64,000 nucleotides of DNA from Chitinophagales bacterium (lineage in GTDB: Bacteria > Bacteroidota > Bacteroidia > Chitinophagales > CAIOSU01). The stretch spans positions 1 through 64,000 of the forward strand of contig JBBDNB010000044.1 in the NCBI GenBank assembly GCA_040877935.1. Reading direction: 5' to 3'. This document shows, in pieces, positions 35,933-44,838 of the stretch. The position numbers were made by a program, and so were the translations under genes. Numbering within the stretch: the first letter of the stretch is position 1; the number at the start of each line of letters is the position of its first letter. A model generated the notes under the pieces. It did no database searches. It had not been told where the DNA came from and saw only the letters and a program-made list of their open reading frames with translations.

Positions 35933-37200
35933 GAACCATTTATTTCCTTTCAATTTATTTCAATCTATTTCTATGTATCTCCCTGTTCCTTTCAATACAA
36001 GCGAGTGCTCAGTCCATAGAAGATTACCAACAAACAGCAGCCGAACAAAACCCAGGTCTGCAAGCCAAGTACAAGGAATATGAAGCGGCTTTGGAGAAAA
36101 TTCCACAGGTCAATTCCCTGGCGGATCCGGTATTTTCCTTTGGCTATTTTATATCTCCGGTAGAAACAAGGGTCGGCCCGCAACGGGCAAGGTTTTCACT
36201 CTCACAGATGTTTCCCTGGTTCGGTACCTTAAAAGCCCAGGGCGATGCAGCAACACTAATGGCAGAAGCCAAATTCCAGTCTTTCATTGATGTGCGCAAC
36301 AAACTTTTTTACAGGGTAGCAGCAGCCTATTATCCGCTATATGAACTTCAGCATTGGCAGCAAATTGAGCAGGAAAATATTGAGATACTGGAATCTTATA
36401 AAAGTGTTGCCACTAAAAAATTTGAAAATGGAAAAGCGGCTATGGCGGATGTTTTGCGGGTAGATATTATGTTGAATGATGCCATTACCAATCTTAAAAT
36501 TTTAAAAGACAAAGAACAGCCACTTCGGGTAAGCTTCAACAAGTTGCTCAATAGAAATGAAAATGACAGTATCAGTATTGTCGATTCAATTGATTACAAA
36601 GAATTTTCGGCTGAATATTACAATGATTCATTGTTTGAAAATCATCCTTTGCTCAGCGAACTTGATTTGAAAATAAAAGCGGCTGAGGCCGGAGAATTGG
36701 CAGCCAAAAAGAAAGGATTGCCACAAATAGGACTGGGGCTTGATTATGTTATAATTGGCGAACGAACGGATCTCTCAGGGGCAGCAGCCTCTGATTTAAA
36801 TGACAATGGCAAGGATGCCTTTATGCCAATGTTGAGCGTAGGGATTCCCATTTACCGTTCAAAATATAAGGCCGCTGTAAAGGAAAACCGCTTGATGCAG
36901 GAAAGCTACGCCCTGCAAAAACAGGAACAGGAAAATGCACTGAAAAGCAATATTGAAATGCAGTGGTTTGAACTTCGGCAACAGCTCGATTTACTCAAGC
37001 TTTACGAACAACAAATTCAAAGTTCCCGGCAAACATTAAACTTGCTCTATTCGGCATACAGCAACGATAACAGTGATTTTGAGGAAGTGTTGCGCATGCA
37101 GCAGCAATTGCTCAAATACCGCAAAATGAAAGCCACAGCTTTGGCACAATACAATATTGGATTGGCCAAATTCAATTATTTAACTGCTAAAACAAATTAA
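35929..37200 (+). CDS. cusC: TolC family outer membrane channel of metal efflux system
   Basis: A 423-residue TolC-like protein, the outer-membrane duct for the CusA pump. After a signal peptide ending QASAQ it has the usual long helices and two-fold repeat: YQQTAAEQNPGLQAKYKEYEAALEKIPQVNSLADPVFSFGYF, FSLSQMFPWFGTLKAQGDAA and, in the second half, LSVGIPIYRSKYKAAVKEN. Notable: the signal peptide (TIYFLSIYFNLFLCISLF) is encoded by an inverted family A repeat, so its hydrophobic core appears to have come from the array. The gene begins inside the four-helix-bundle stop codon. Confidence 0.88.
   Translation: MRTIYFLSIYFNLFLCISLFLSIQASAQSIEDYQQTAAEQNPGLQAKYKEYEAALEKIPQVNSLADPVFSFGYFISPVETRVGPQRARFSLSQMFPWFGTLKAQGDAATLMAEAKFQSFIDVRNKLFYRVAAAYYPLYELQHWQQIEQENIEILESYKSVATKKFENGKAAMADVLRVDIMLNDAITNLKILKDKEQPLRVSFNKLLNRNENDSISIVDSIDYKEFSAEYYNDSLFENHPLLSELDLKIKAAEAGELAAKKKGLPQIGLGLDYVIIGERTDLSGAAASDLNDNGKDAFMPMLSVGIPIYRSKYKAAVKENRLMQESYALQKQEQENALKSNIEMQWFELRQQLDLLKLYEQQIQSSRQTLNLLYSAYSNDNSDFEEVLRMQQQLLKYRKMKATALAQYNIGLAKFNYLTAKTN
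35937..35983 (-). repeat. Family A repeat, inverted copy in cusC signal peptide
   Basis: On the reverse strand: GGAGATACA, TAGAAATAGA, TTGAAATAAA, TTGAAAGGAAA, TAAATGG, 9-11 bp apart. Same family as 35254-35495 but opposite orientation, so the two arms enclose the four-helix-bundle gene. Confidence 0.85.
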
Positions 37201-37203
37201 ATT

Positions 37204-39282
37204 ATGGATAATCAACATCATAATCACAAAGACCACGATAAAGACCACAGTCATCATGAACATGATGGCGAAGAATCATCAAACCATCAGCACAACAATA
37301 AATCATCACATCAGCATGATCACCACGATCACCACGACCATCATGCGCACATGATCGAGGATTTTAAAAAGCGCTTTTGGGTTTCGCTTCTCATTACGCT
37401 GCCCATTGTGGTTTTGGCGCCTATGATACAGGAATTGCTCGGCTATGAACTGCGCTTTCAGGGCGATCGCTATGTGCAATTTGCTTTATCCACCATCGTG
37501 TTTTTCTATGGGGGCTGGCCTTTTCTGAAAGGACTGGTAGATGAAATAAAGGACAAAGCCCCGGGCATGATGACCTTGATTGCCCTGGCCATTTCGGTGG
37601 CTTATTTCTACAGTTCTGCGGTGGTTTTTGGCGTGGAAGGAAAAATATTCTTTTGGGAATTGGTCAGCTTGATCGACATTATGTTGCTCGGCCATTGGAT
37701 AGAAATGAAATCGGTAATGGGCGCTTCCAATGCTTTGCAGGAATTGGCAAAATTGATGCCTTCTGAAGCACACCGGATTACTGAAAGTGGGGATTCCGAG
37801 ACTGTGAAAATATCGGAATTGAAATCCGGAGATATGATTTTGGTAAAACCCGGAGAAAAAGTCCCTGCCGATGGCGAAATCAAAGAAGGGGAAAGTCACC
37901 TCAACGAGTCGATGCTGACGGGCGAATCCAAGCCCGTGGCCAAAAAGGCCGGGGATGAAGTGATCGGTGGTTCTATCAATGACAAAGGCTCCCTGAAAAT
38001 TGAGGTAAAACACACAGAAGAAGACTCCTACCTCTCCAAAGTAATCGGCATGGTGGAAGAGGCGCAGGGCACAAAATCCAAAACACAGAATTTGGCCAAT
38101 AAAGCAGCAGGGTGGTTGTTCTACCTGGCTTTGGGAGCTGGCATCATTACTTTGGGCGTATGGCTTTTTATGGGAAAGGAATTTGAATATGCCCTGGAGC
38201 GCATGGTTACCGTAATGATTATTTCCTGTCCGCACGCTTTGGGTTTGGCTGTTCCATTGGTGGTTGCCATTTCTACGGCTGTTGCGGCTAAAAAAGGTCT
38301 GTTGATCCGCAACCGCACTGCATTTGAAAATTCCCGCAAGATCACGACCATGATATTTGACAAAACAGGGACTTTGACCAAAGGTGAATTTGGTGTAACC
38401 CGCTTTGAATCAACTGATCAGGATATTTCCAATGAGGAACTTTTAAAAATAGCAGCTGCGATGGAAAGCAATTCCGAGCATCCCATTGCAGGTGGAATTA
38501 TGCGGAAAGTTCAGGAAATGGACTTGAAATACGAGGAAGCCAAAAATTTCCAGAACATCACAGGACAAGGGATTCAGGCAGAATTAAACGGCAAGAAAGT
38601 AAGTATTGTCAGCCCGGGCTACCTCAGGGAAAATGAAATTGAGTTGCCCGAAGGCGATTTTAAGGATGAATCGGAAACCGTGGTTTTTGTTTTGCGGGAA
38701 AATAAGCTGATTGGATTTATTGCACTGGCAGATGAAATCAGGGAAGATGCTTTTGAGTCAGTGGCCACATTAAAAGAGCGGGGCATTAAAGTAATTATGG
38801 CCACCGGAGACAATGAAACCGTTGCAAAAGCTGTGAGCAAAACACTGGAACTGGACGATTACTATGCAGAAGTTTTGCCCGAAGACAAACAAAAGATCAT
38901 TAAGGATTTACAGGAAAAGGGTGAGTTTGTTGCCATGACCGGAGATGGCGTAAATGATGCGCCTGCATTGGCCCAGGCCAATGTTGGCATTGCAGTGGGT
39001 TCTGGAACGGATGTAGCAGCGGAAACGGCAGATATAGTGCTGGTCAATAGCAATCCAAAGGACATTGCCTCATTGATACTTTTCGGGGCAGCGACTTACC
39101 GCAAGATGATGCAGAATCTCTGGTGGGCTGCGGGATACAATATTGTGGCTGTGCCAATGGCCGCGGGAATTCTGGCTCCCGTGGGAATAATTTTAAGTCC
39201 GGCAGTTGGTGCGGTTTTGATGAGTTTAAGTACCGTAATTGTGGCGGTGAATGCGCAATTGCTCAAAAAACAAATGAATTGA
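37204..39282 (+). CDS. copB: CopB-type heavy-metal P-type ATPase
   Basis: A 692-residue P1B ATPase that exports copper or related ions from the cytoplasm. The N-terminus is rich in histidine (residues 1-50) instead of having CxxC metal-binding domains. The membrane motif is CPH (C342-P343-H344), as in CopB-type (1B-3) pumps. Other marks: LTGES, phosphorylation D386 in [11 protein letters not shown] locus SEHPIAGG, and [14 protein letters not shown]. Eight membrane helices are expected. It follows cusC by 3 bp. Its stop codon (TGA) is part of a family B repeat array. Confidence 0.93.
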   Translation: MDNQHHNHKDHDKDHSHHEHDGEESSNHQHNNKSSHQHDHHDHHDHHAHMIEDFKKRFWVSLLITLPIVVLAPMIQELLGYELRFQGDRYVQFALSTIVFFYGGWPFLKGLVDEIKDKAPGMMTLIALAISVAYFYSSAVVFGVEGKIFFWELVSLIDIMLLGHWIEMKSVMGASNALQELAKLMPSEAHRITESGDSETVKISELKSGDMILVKPGEKVPADGEIKEGESHLNESMLTGESKPVAKKAGDEVIGGSINDKGSLKIEVKHTEEDSYLSKVIGMVEEAQGTKSKTQNLANKAAGWLFYLALGAGIITLGVWLFMGKEFEYALERMVTVMIISCPHALGLAVPLVVAISTAVAAKKGLLIRNRTAFENSRKITTMIFDKTGTLTKGEFGVTRFESTDQDISNEELLKIAAAMESNSEHPIAGGIMRKVQEMDLKYEEAKNFQNITGQGIQAELNGKKVSIVSPGYLRENEIELPEGDFKDESETVVFVLRENKLIGFIALADEIREDAFESVATLKERGIKVIMATGDNETVAKAVSKTLELDDYYAEVLPEDKQKIIKDLQEKGEFVAMTGDGVNDAPALAQANVGIAVGSGTDVAAETADIVLVNSNPKDIASLILFGAATYRKMMQNLWWAAGYNIVAVPMAAGILAPVGIILSPAVGAVLMSLSTVIVAVNAQLLKKQMN

Positions 39283-39375
39283 TGTAGTTGATGTGCTGAT
39301 GAATTGATATGCTGATGTGCTGATGGATTGATGATTTGATGTGCTGATTTGCTAATGAATTGATATGTTGAATAA
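39273..39375 (+). repeat. Family B 8-bp repeat array between copB and second four-helix-bundle gene
   Basis: Units of 8 bp starting TGAT or TAAT: TGATGTAG, TGATGTGC, TGATGAAT, TGATATGC, TGATGTGC, TGATGGAT, TGATGATT, TGATGTGC, TGATTTGC, TAATGAAT, TGATATGT; one spacing is 9. The first unit gives the copB stop codon. Left arm of a module whose right arm is at 39843-39921. Confidence 0.9.
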
Positions 39376-39389
39376 ATATTTATTTTTTA

Positions 39390-39767
39390 ATGATTAAAAA
39401 TAGAATGATGGAAAAAAGAAATGAAATATTGGAATTGAGCTTTGATTTTGCGCTCAATGTTATTGAATATTCTGAGAAACTTGAAGCACAAAAAAAGTAC
39501 GTGATTGCTCGGCAGTTGCTTAAATCAGGAACCTCAATTGGTGCGAATATCAGAGAAGCCCAAAGTTGTGAGAGCAAACTTGACTTTATTCATAAACTAA
39601 AGATATCTGCTAAAGAAGCCGAGGAAACAGAATATTGGTTGCTTCTATGCAAAAAATCTAAATCGTATCCCGACCCAAGCCCTCAACTTGAATCTGAGTT
39701 GCTTTCCATTCAAAAGCTATTAAGCAAAATCATTTTTACAACAAGATCAAATATTAAAAGACCATGA
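39390..39767 (+). CDS. Four-helix-bundle protein (23S rRNA IVS family), copy 2
   Basis: A 125-residue helical protein of the same TIGR02436-like family as the gene at 35549 but from a different branch: here ALNVIEYSEKLEAQKKYVIARQLLKSGTSIGANIREAQSCES, with GANI at 51-54. Similarity between the two outside the GANI region is low, so they are not a recent duplication. An ATG at 39408 (MEKRN) is a possible later start. The stop overlaps the cusB start (ATGA). It is enclosed by two family B arrays in opposite orientation. Molecular function is unknown. Confidence 0.9.
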   Translation: MIKNRMMEKRNEILELSFDFALNVIEYSEKLEAQKKYVIARQLLKSGTSIGANIREAQSCESKLDFIHKLKISAKEAEETEYWLLLCKKSKSYPDPSPQLESELLSIQKLLSKIIFTTRSNIKRP

Positions 39768-41359
39768 AAAGAATACTTGAAAATAAATATCTGCTGTTCG
39801 GGATTGCTTTTATTTTGGGTGCTACAGCGGTTTGGTTCTTAAAACCAGATAAGCAACCAACCAGTAAATCAACCGATCAGCAAATCAGCACCTCAGATAA
39901 TCAGCAAACCAGCACATCAAAAACCTGGACTTGTTCCATGCACCCTCAGGTACGCAAAGATGAGCCCGGGGACTGCCCAATTTGCGGTATGGAGTTGATT
40001 CCATTGAACAGTGAAGAAGGGCTCGACCCAAAAGCTGTGAAAATGTCTGCCAATGCAATGAAACTAGCGAATGTCAGTACGGCAATAGTGGGAGGCTCAG
40101 GCAGTGAAAGCGCCATTCAACTGAGCGGTAAAGTAGAAAAAGACGAGCGTTTGGTTTATTCCCAATCCTCGCATATTCCCGGCAGAATTGAGCAACTATT
40201 GTTGAATTTCACAGGCGAATATGTCAAAAAGGGACAAACAATCGCCTATATCTATTCCCCGGAATTGGTCACCGCACAGGAAGAATTGTTTGAAGCGCAA
40301 AAATTCAAAGCATCTCAGCCGCAATTGTTCCACTCTGCCAAAGAAAAACTCAAAAACTGGAAACTCTCTGAAAGTGAGGTAGAGCAAATTTTGGAAGCAG
40401 GAAAACCCAAAGAGACTTTTGCAGTGAAAGCAGATGTATCTGGCTATGTGACCCAAAAAATGCTGCAAAAAGGCGATTATGTCCAAAAGGGCGAAAGTAT
40501 TTTTGAAATTGCAGACCTCTCAAGGGTTTGGGTGTTTTTTGACATCTATGAATCAGATATAAACCTGATCAACAAAGGGGATTCAGTTGAGTTTAGGGTT
40601 AAATCTTTGCCGGGAGAAAAATTCAATGGAAAAATTACTTACATCGATCCGGTGATCAATCCCAAAACCCGTGTGGCAAAAGCTCGCGTAGAAGTTGCCA
40701 ATAATAAGCTAAAACTCAAACCCGAGATGTTTGCTTCGGGAATCGTAAAATCGGATTTTGCCCAAAAGTCCAATTCTATAGCAGTGCCCAAATCCGCTGT
40801 GATGTGGACAGGAAAGCGCTCTGTAGTGTATGTTAAGGATTCTACGGAGCAGGGCATTTATTTTAAAATGCGGGAAGTTGTTTTGGGATCTGAAATGGGC
40901 GAGGAGTATATCATTGAAAGCGGTTTGGAAAAAGGGGAGGAAATTGCGGTGCACGGCACATTCAGCATTGATGCGGCTGCGCAATTGGCAGGTAAACCGA
41001 GTATGATGAATCCGAAAGGTGGTGCTGAAAGGAAAGGCCACGATCACGGAAAGCAAGCGACTGACCCCGCATCAGATAAAAGCCAAAATCACCTGAAATT
41101 CCGAGTATCAGGCAATTGCAGTATGTGCAAGGATAGGATAGAAGGAGCAGTAAAGGATGAATCTGGAATTTTCAGTGCCAACTGGAATATGGACACGAAA
41201 ATGATGCATGTGGAATACAATCCCGAAAAAATATCAGAGATGGAAATTCACCGGAAAATAGCGGCAGTGGGGCACAGTACTGAAAAAGTAAAAGCGGAGG
41301 AATCGGTTTATGAAGATTTGCCCGGCTGTTGTCAATATCCGCAAAATGATAATAAATGA
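39764..41359 (+). CDS. cusB: CusB-type periplasmic adaptor with metal-binding domains
   Basis: A 531-residue membrane-fusion protein linking the CusA pump to the outer membrane. Order: N-terminal anchor helix (~8-26), repetitive Thr/Ser/Gln linker (27-53), heavy-metal-binding domain (WTCSMHPQVRKDEPGDCPICGMEL, ~55-80), barrel-sandwich and hairpin domains (IEQLLLNFTGEYVKKGQTIAYIYSPEL), and a C-terminal HMA domain with GNCSMCKDRIEGA (~450). Having both an N-terminal and a C-terminal metal site is notable. The linker is encoded by an inverted family B array, giving octapeptide repeats (STDQQIST, SDNQQTST). It overlaps the preceding gene by 4 bp. Confidence 0.92.
   Translation: MKRILENKYLLFGIAFILGATAVWFLKPDKQPTSKSTDQQISTSDNQQTSTSKTWTCSMHPQVRKDEPGDCPICGMELIPLNSEEGLDPKAVKMSANAMKLANVSTAIVGGSGSESAIQLSGKVEKDERLVYSQSSHIPGRIEQLLLNFTGEYVKKGQTIAYIYSPELVTAQEELFEAQKFKASQPQLFHSAKEKLKNWKLSESEVEQILEAGKPKETFAVKADVSGYVTQKMLQKGDYVQKGESIFEIADLSRVWVFFDIYESDINLINKGDSVEFRVKSLPGEKFNGKITYIDPVINPKTRVAKARVEVANNKLKLKPEMFASGIVKSDFAQKSNSIAVPKSAVMWTGKRSVVYVKDSTEQGIYFKMREVVLGSEMGEEYIIESGLEKGEEIAVHGTFSIDAAAQLAGKPSMMNPKGGAERKGHDHGKQATDPASDKSQNHLKFRVSGNCSMCKDRIEGAVKDESGIFSANWNMDTKMMHVEYNPEKISEMEIHRKIAAVGHSTEKVKAEESVYEDLPGCCQYPQNDNK
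39843..39921 (-). repeat. Family B repeat, inverted copy in cusB linker
   Basis: Read on the reverse strand it runs TGATGTGC, TGGTTTGC, TGATTATC, TGAGGTGC, TGATTTGC, TGATCGGT, TGATTTAC, TGGTTGGT, TGCTTATC, TGGTTTTA, an unbroken 8-bp rhythm. It is opposite in orientation to 39273-39375, so the second four-helix-bundle gene lies between facing arms. Confidence 0.85.
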
Positions 41360-41390
41360 TTAATTTTATTGAAAATTCTAAACCATAGAA

Positions 41391-41606
41391 ATGAAAACAA
41401 AAGCAATCCTCAGTCTGATAATTTTCTTATTTGTAGGAATGCATTTCAGCGCATGTAGCAATTCAGGCAAGGAAAACAATACTACTCAACAAACAGTAGA
41501 AGGTGACAAATGGATGTGCCCCATGAAATGTGAGGGAGATTTACTTCATGATAATCCCGGAAATTGTGCTATTTGTGGCATGGAGTTGAAGAAGGTTGAG
41601 GAATAG
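41391..41606 (+). CDS. Small heavy-metal-binding lipoprotein
   Basis: A 71-residue lipoprotein: signal IIFLFVGMHFSAC (C22), then a metal-binding motif WMCPMKCEGDLLHDNPGNCAICGMELKKV, the same HMBD type as in CusB. It probably sequesters copper or silver at the periplasmic side and hands it to CusB. It closes the efflux island, 31 bp after cusB. Confidence 0.85.
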   Translation: MKTKAILSLIIFLFVGMHFSACSNSGKENNTTQQTVEGDKWMCPMKCEGDLLHDNPGNCAICGMELKKVEE

Positions 41607-41619
41607 TGTCAAATTGTAA

Positions 41620-42798
41620 TTATTTTTCTACAAGTTCTTTGACCTTGTTTTTTTCAGGCCAATAGTTCTGGATAATGTCTGCAAGCTGCTTGTTGATGTA
41701 TTCCCTGCTGATACCAAATTCACCGGTATCGTATTTGTGCTTTGATTTGTAGTTTTTGCTCTTTTGACATTCCTTTTCAAGTGTAAGCCAAAAGGTTGGA
41801 GTACCTGAAAAACCAAAGTGTTCATAGATATTGCGAATGCTTTTTTCAGGGCTTTTCACCAGGTCCTTGTAGCGCAGCACATAAATCCTGTTTTGCTTTA
41901 TGTTATTTTTCTCGTTAAAAAAATAGCGGTAATAGGCAATGGCCAAATCTGCAAAATCCTGAAATTCCTGTGCCCCTGCCTTGATTTCAGGACTGTGTTG
42001 TTTCCAGGGGCCGGCAAACATGCTCAGCAGTGAGGGCACAGCTTTTACCGGGTGTCGCAATGGATAGATGATCTCTGCATCGGGAAAACAATCAAGAATG
42101 AAATGCAGGCGCCCGGTAGAAAACACATTTTTAACCAACAGCTTTCTGTCGGGATTGGTAGCATAGTGTATGCGCTTTAAACTACTGATATAAAAGTCCT
42201 TGAACCTGGCTTTTTCTTTTTCCGGGGCACGATCAAAAAAATGCAGGAATTCAAATTCACGAATCCAGGGTGAAAGCAGAAAAACTGCCGGGGAAAGCCC
42301 CGCATAAACAAAAAGCGTTTCATCTTCCTCGCTGCGTTTGAAACCCATTGGGTGGATGTTTTTCCAACCCCCAAACACCATGTTTTCAATTTTGTCCAAA
42401 ACCCTTTGAAAGGGGCGGCCAATTTTATTGTCAACGGCTGCCAAAGCACTGATGGCCTTAATGTAAGTTACACAGGGGAAAATGGTGTGGTACAAGAGCG
42501 TGCTGCTGTATTTGTTTTTGTCCATGCTGAGCAGGCGATGTAGTAGGGTAGTGCCACTGCGCGGATTACTGATGATAAAAAGGGGCGCTTTAATTTCATT
42601 ATCCCGGTAAGCGGGAAAAAGGATTTTGTCCAACAGGCGCCCAATACTTAGGATCAGCATCAACAGCAAATGCAGGGATAAAAAGAATAAAGTGAAAGCA
42701 AGCCTCCTGAAAGAAAAATGCCGGACTATATTGCAATAAATTATTTTTCCTATAGTCTTGCTTTGGAGATAGAAAATTTCCGATAGTGAAAACTGCAT
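41620..42798 (-). CDS. Sulfotransferase family protein
   Basis: A 392-residue protein with a hydrophobic N-terminal helix (LFFLSLHLLLMLILSIG, ~38-54) and a PAPS-type P-loop SNPRSGTTLLHRLLS (77-91). A second motif for the 3'-phosphate (YPLRHPVKAVPSLLS near 260) is present. It would transfer sulfate from PAPS to a lipid or sugar acceptor near the membrane. Acceptor unknown. It is convergent with the metal island, and the 14-bp gap to the lipoprotein gene leaves no terminator. Confidence 0.82.
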   Translation of the reverse strand: MQFSLSEIFYLQSKTIGKIIYCNIVRHFSFRRLAFTLFFLSLHLLLMLILSIGRLLDKILFPAYRDNEIKAPLFIISNPRSGTTLLHRLLSMDKNKYSSTLLYHTIFPCVTYIKAISALAAVDNKIGRPFQRVLDKIENMVFGGWKNIHPMGFKRSEEDETLFVYAGLSPAVFLLSPWIREFEFLHFFDRAPEKEKARFKDFYISSLKRIHYATNPDRKLLVKNVFSTGRLHFILDCFPDAEIIYPLRHPVKAVPSLLSMFAGPWKQHSPEIKAGAQEFQDFADLAIAYYRYFFNEKNNIKQNRIYVLRYKDLVKSPEKSIRNIYEHFGFSGTPTFWLTLEKECQKSKNYKSKHKYDTGEFGISREYINKQLADIIQNYWPEKNKVKELVEK

Positions 42799-42983
42799 GT
42801 TGAAATTTCTACCAAAGAAAGTATGCTGTAACTATAGAAGCGCATAAGTATGCTGCATTAAAGACCGAATAATTCAATTGGCTGTTCGAATAAAACAAAA
42901 AATGGGTTTTGGAGTGGGTTATCCAGCATATCCAGACCTTCAAGTAGAAAACTTGAGTACTTTTCAGAATATTGCTCTAAGTA

Positions 42984-43025
42984 TAAAAAAACCCTGAGAA
43001 TCAATTGACTCCAGGGCTTTTATTT
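42984..43025 (-). terminator. Probable terminator, minus strand
   Basis: CCCTG (42992-42996) pairs with CAGGG (43012-43016) and the loop includes TCAATTGA. On the minus strand the stem is followed by TTTTTTT. It ends the run of minus-strand genes from 44424 to 43097. Confidence 0.6.
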
Positions 43026-43096
43026 AGGGTTTCGACTATCCAGTGAATGTAGTGTGGCGTTTTTATTTTTTTAAAAACGCCTTATTTCCAAAAGCA

Positions 43097-43291
43097 TTAC
43101 GCTTCATCTTTTGTTGTGCGCACCAGGCCAATACCGGAAATGAAAAATATGAAACCGAGTGACCCGTATATAATAGGAGCTTTGATTCCCTGTAGTCCGT
43201 TAGTGGAATTGGCAAACAGAATGGCAGCGAATATCAAGCCGCCTATTCCCAGAACAGTAAGGACTGCTCCAAAGATTCTTTTGAGATTCAT
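43097..43291 (-). CDS. Small two-helix membrane protein
   Basis: A 64-residue protein with two membrane helices (IFGAVLTVLGIGGLIFAAILFA and IYGSLGFIFFISGIGLV). Such proteins occur near stress genes in Bacteroidota but have no known role. The start is ATG at 43291 and the next gene upstream on the strand ends 9 bp away, so it belongs to the CsbD-to-43097 run. Confidence 0.72.
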   Translation of the reverse strand: MNLKRIFGAVLTVLGIGGLIFAAILFANSTNGLQGIKAPIIYGSLGFIFFISGIGLVRTTKDEA

Positions 43292-43300
43292 GTTGTTTGT

Positions 43301-43900
43301 TTAGAATTTAAACGCAAACCCTATATTGGCTAAACTTTGTCCAAAGCCTACTTCTGCAGTTACTCCTACATTAGGCTTAAAGTAATAGCGAATACCGGCA
43401 TGAAGTCCACCGAATGCAAGAGGGGCAATACGCCTGGTTTCTACCTCATTTATTTTGTTTCTGTAAAATGTAATGGCTATGCCACTTCCCGCACTTACTC
43501 CACCATAGATATCCAATTTGTCGGCATGTAGGTTTTTACTGGATTTATCGGCTATCAGTTGATAAAAGTGAAAATTGGAGAGAATGCCGAAAGGAATGTT
43601 TACTTCCCCTCTGTAATGATTTGACCATCTGCTTCTTCCACCAACACCTGTTGAAAATCCGAGCCCTACATATTTGTGAATACCAAATTCCATCTGCAAA
43701 TTGAACTGCCCGGTCAGTGGTTTGTAACTTCGGTGATTGCCTCTAAAATCTTCGTGATAGTAATTGTCAAAGTGGTAAAACTGAGAAGCGCCAACGCCAA
43801 TTGTTAAAACCTTTGAGTTTCTTTCCCAAGCCTGAGCTTCTACCGGAGTAGAAGTCAGTGCTAAAATGGAAGTTATTAAAATTAATAAAATATATTTCAT
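43301..43900 (-). CDS. Outer membrane beta-barrel protein
   Basis: A 199-residue exported protein: signal peptide ending VEAQA, then alternating aromatic/polar strands (VLTIGVGASQFYHFDNYY, LGFSTGVGGRSRWSN, FHFYQLIADKSS, GGVSAGSGIAITFYRN, GVTAEVGFGQSLANIGFAFKF) and a C-terminal Phe. It looks like an 8-stranded porin-like barrel. The function is unknown; it sits in the same transcript as the coiled-coil lipoprotein. Confidence 0.78.
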   Translation of the reverse strand: MKYILLILITSILALTSTPVEAQAWERNSKVLTIGVGASQFYHFDNYYHEDFRGNHRSYKPLTGQFNLQMEFGIHKYVGLGFSTGVGGRSRWSNHYRGEVNIPFGILSNFHFYQLIADKSSKNLHADKLDIYGGVSAGSGIAITFYRNKINEVETRRIAPLAFGGLHAGIRYYFKPNVGVTAEVGFGQSLANIGFAFKF

Positions 43901-43956
43901 TTGTTGTTTTTTTTAAGTATTATTTAATATGATAACAGCTTCTACTATTTTTAACC

Positions 43957-44424
43957 TCAATTCGTATTCTTAACTGTAAGATCATTTAATGCTTGTGTAA
44001 GTTGATCCATATCGTGGTTAAATTCATGTTTGAAAGTTTCCCAATCACTCTGTGATTTCTCGTAGGCAAATATTTTAGATTTTAGATTTTTGTTTTGCTC
44101 TTCAAGCGCATCAATTTTATTTGCATAAAGCTTATCCATGGTATTCCCTGATGTTTTCATCCTGTCTCTCAATTGAGCAATAAGAGCATCATTTTGCTTG
44201 ATTTTTGCTTCTGCCTCCAATTTGAAAACTTTCCACTCTTTTGCATCCTGTTTTCTTTGTGCTTCAGCCTTTGCCTCTTGCTGTGCTTCGTTTAATTCTT
44301 CTTTTGCATCTTTTACTTCATCCTGTGCATCTTTCATTTTTGTTTCTGAAGATTCACAACCGGTGAAGATCATTCCAGCCATTAGCGTTGAAGCCATAGC
44401 GAATTTTAAAATTGTATTTTTCAT
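43957..44424 (-). CDS. Coiled-coil lipoprotein
   Basis: A 155-residue lipoprotein: signal ending GMIFTGC (C23), then a long Lys/Glu/Ala heptad region (DAQDEVKDAKEELNEAQQEAKAEAQRKQ) and further helices. The hydrophilic coil suggests a spacer or stress protein in the periplasm. It is between the CsbD gene and the barrel protein gene on one strand. No family assigned. Confidence 0.75.
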   Translation of the reverse strand: MKNTILKFAMASTLMAGMIFTGCESSETKMKDAQDEVKDAKEELNEAQQEAKAEAQRKQDAKEWKVFKLEAEAKIKQNDALIAQLRDRMKTSGNTMDKLYANKIDALEEQNKNLKSKIFAYEKSQSDWETFKHEFNHDMDQLTQALNDLTVKNTN

Positions 44425-44536
44425 TTTGTTTGGTTTTATGTCCTCAATTAAATGAGGCGGTTTTATTTAAATTGTTTTTATATTAATAAAGGGATGCCAC
44501 AAGGCAACACCCCTTTTTCTGTAGATTGGATAGACT

Positions 44537-44716
44537 TTAGGAGATAATTTTGTGCAATTCTTCTTTAGTCTTGCCTAATTTTTTTTGAAGTTTTGAGAGC
44601 ATTTCATCTCTTTTTCCTTCTGCGAACATTAGATCATCATCAGTAAGCGTTGCAAATTGTTTTTTGAGTTTTGCTTTCTGCTCATTCCAGTTGCCTTTTA
44701 ATTCGGTAGTGTTCAT
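44537..44716 (-). CDS. CsbD family stress protein
   Basis: About 59 residues from the ATG at 44716 (the frame is open further upstream, but the family begins MNTTELKGNWNEQKAKLKKQF). CsbD-like proteins are induced by general stress in many bacteria; their structure is small and helical and their function is not known. A TTACANNATT pair lies ~70 bp upstream (44784-44821), and a weak hairpin follows the stop. Confidence 0.85.
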   Translation of the reverse strand: MNTTELKGNWNEQKAKLKKQFATLTDDDLMFAEGKRDEMLSKLQKKLGKTKEELHKIIS

Positions 44717-44783
44717 AATATATTGATTTAGCTGTGAAAGAATTTTCACACAACAAAGATGAGCCATTCATAGAGCTAAACTG

Positions 44784-44821
44784 TTACACAATTTAAGCTA
44801 AGACTTACAATATTCACACAT
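44784..44821 (-). promoter_or_regulatory. AraC-type operator 1 (upstream of CsbD gene)
   Basis: TTACACAATT at 44784 and TTACAATATT at 44805, the second followed by CACACAT. Start-to-start spacing is exactly 21 bp. On the minus strand it precedes the CsbD start by ~70 bp, and CATCTTTG, near the -7 consensus, lies ~22 bp downstream. Confidence 0.75.
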
Positions 44822-44838
44822 TTCAGCTTGAGCATTCT

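Noticed and set aside
35549-39767. Four-helix-bundle genes considered as parts of a diversity-generating retroelement
   Set aside because: No reverse transcriptase, template repeat or variable repeat is visible; the similarity to Avd is at fold level only.
42902-43000. Short plus-strand frame (GFGVGYPAYPDLQVEN...) after the sulfotransferase gene
   Set aside because: About 32 codons, no recognised domain, ends inside a terminator hairpin; could be chance or a gene remnant.
44485-44525. Hairpin GGGATGCC...CACCCC as a terminator of the CsbD gene
   Set aside because: The stem has mismatches and on the minus strand lacks a proper T-run; kept out of the feature list.
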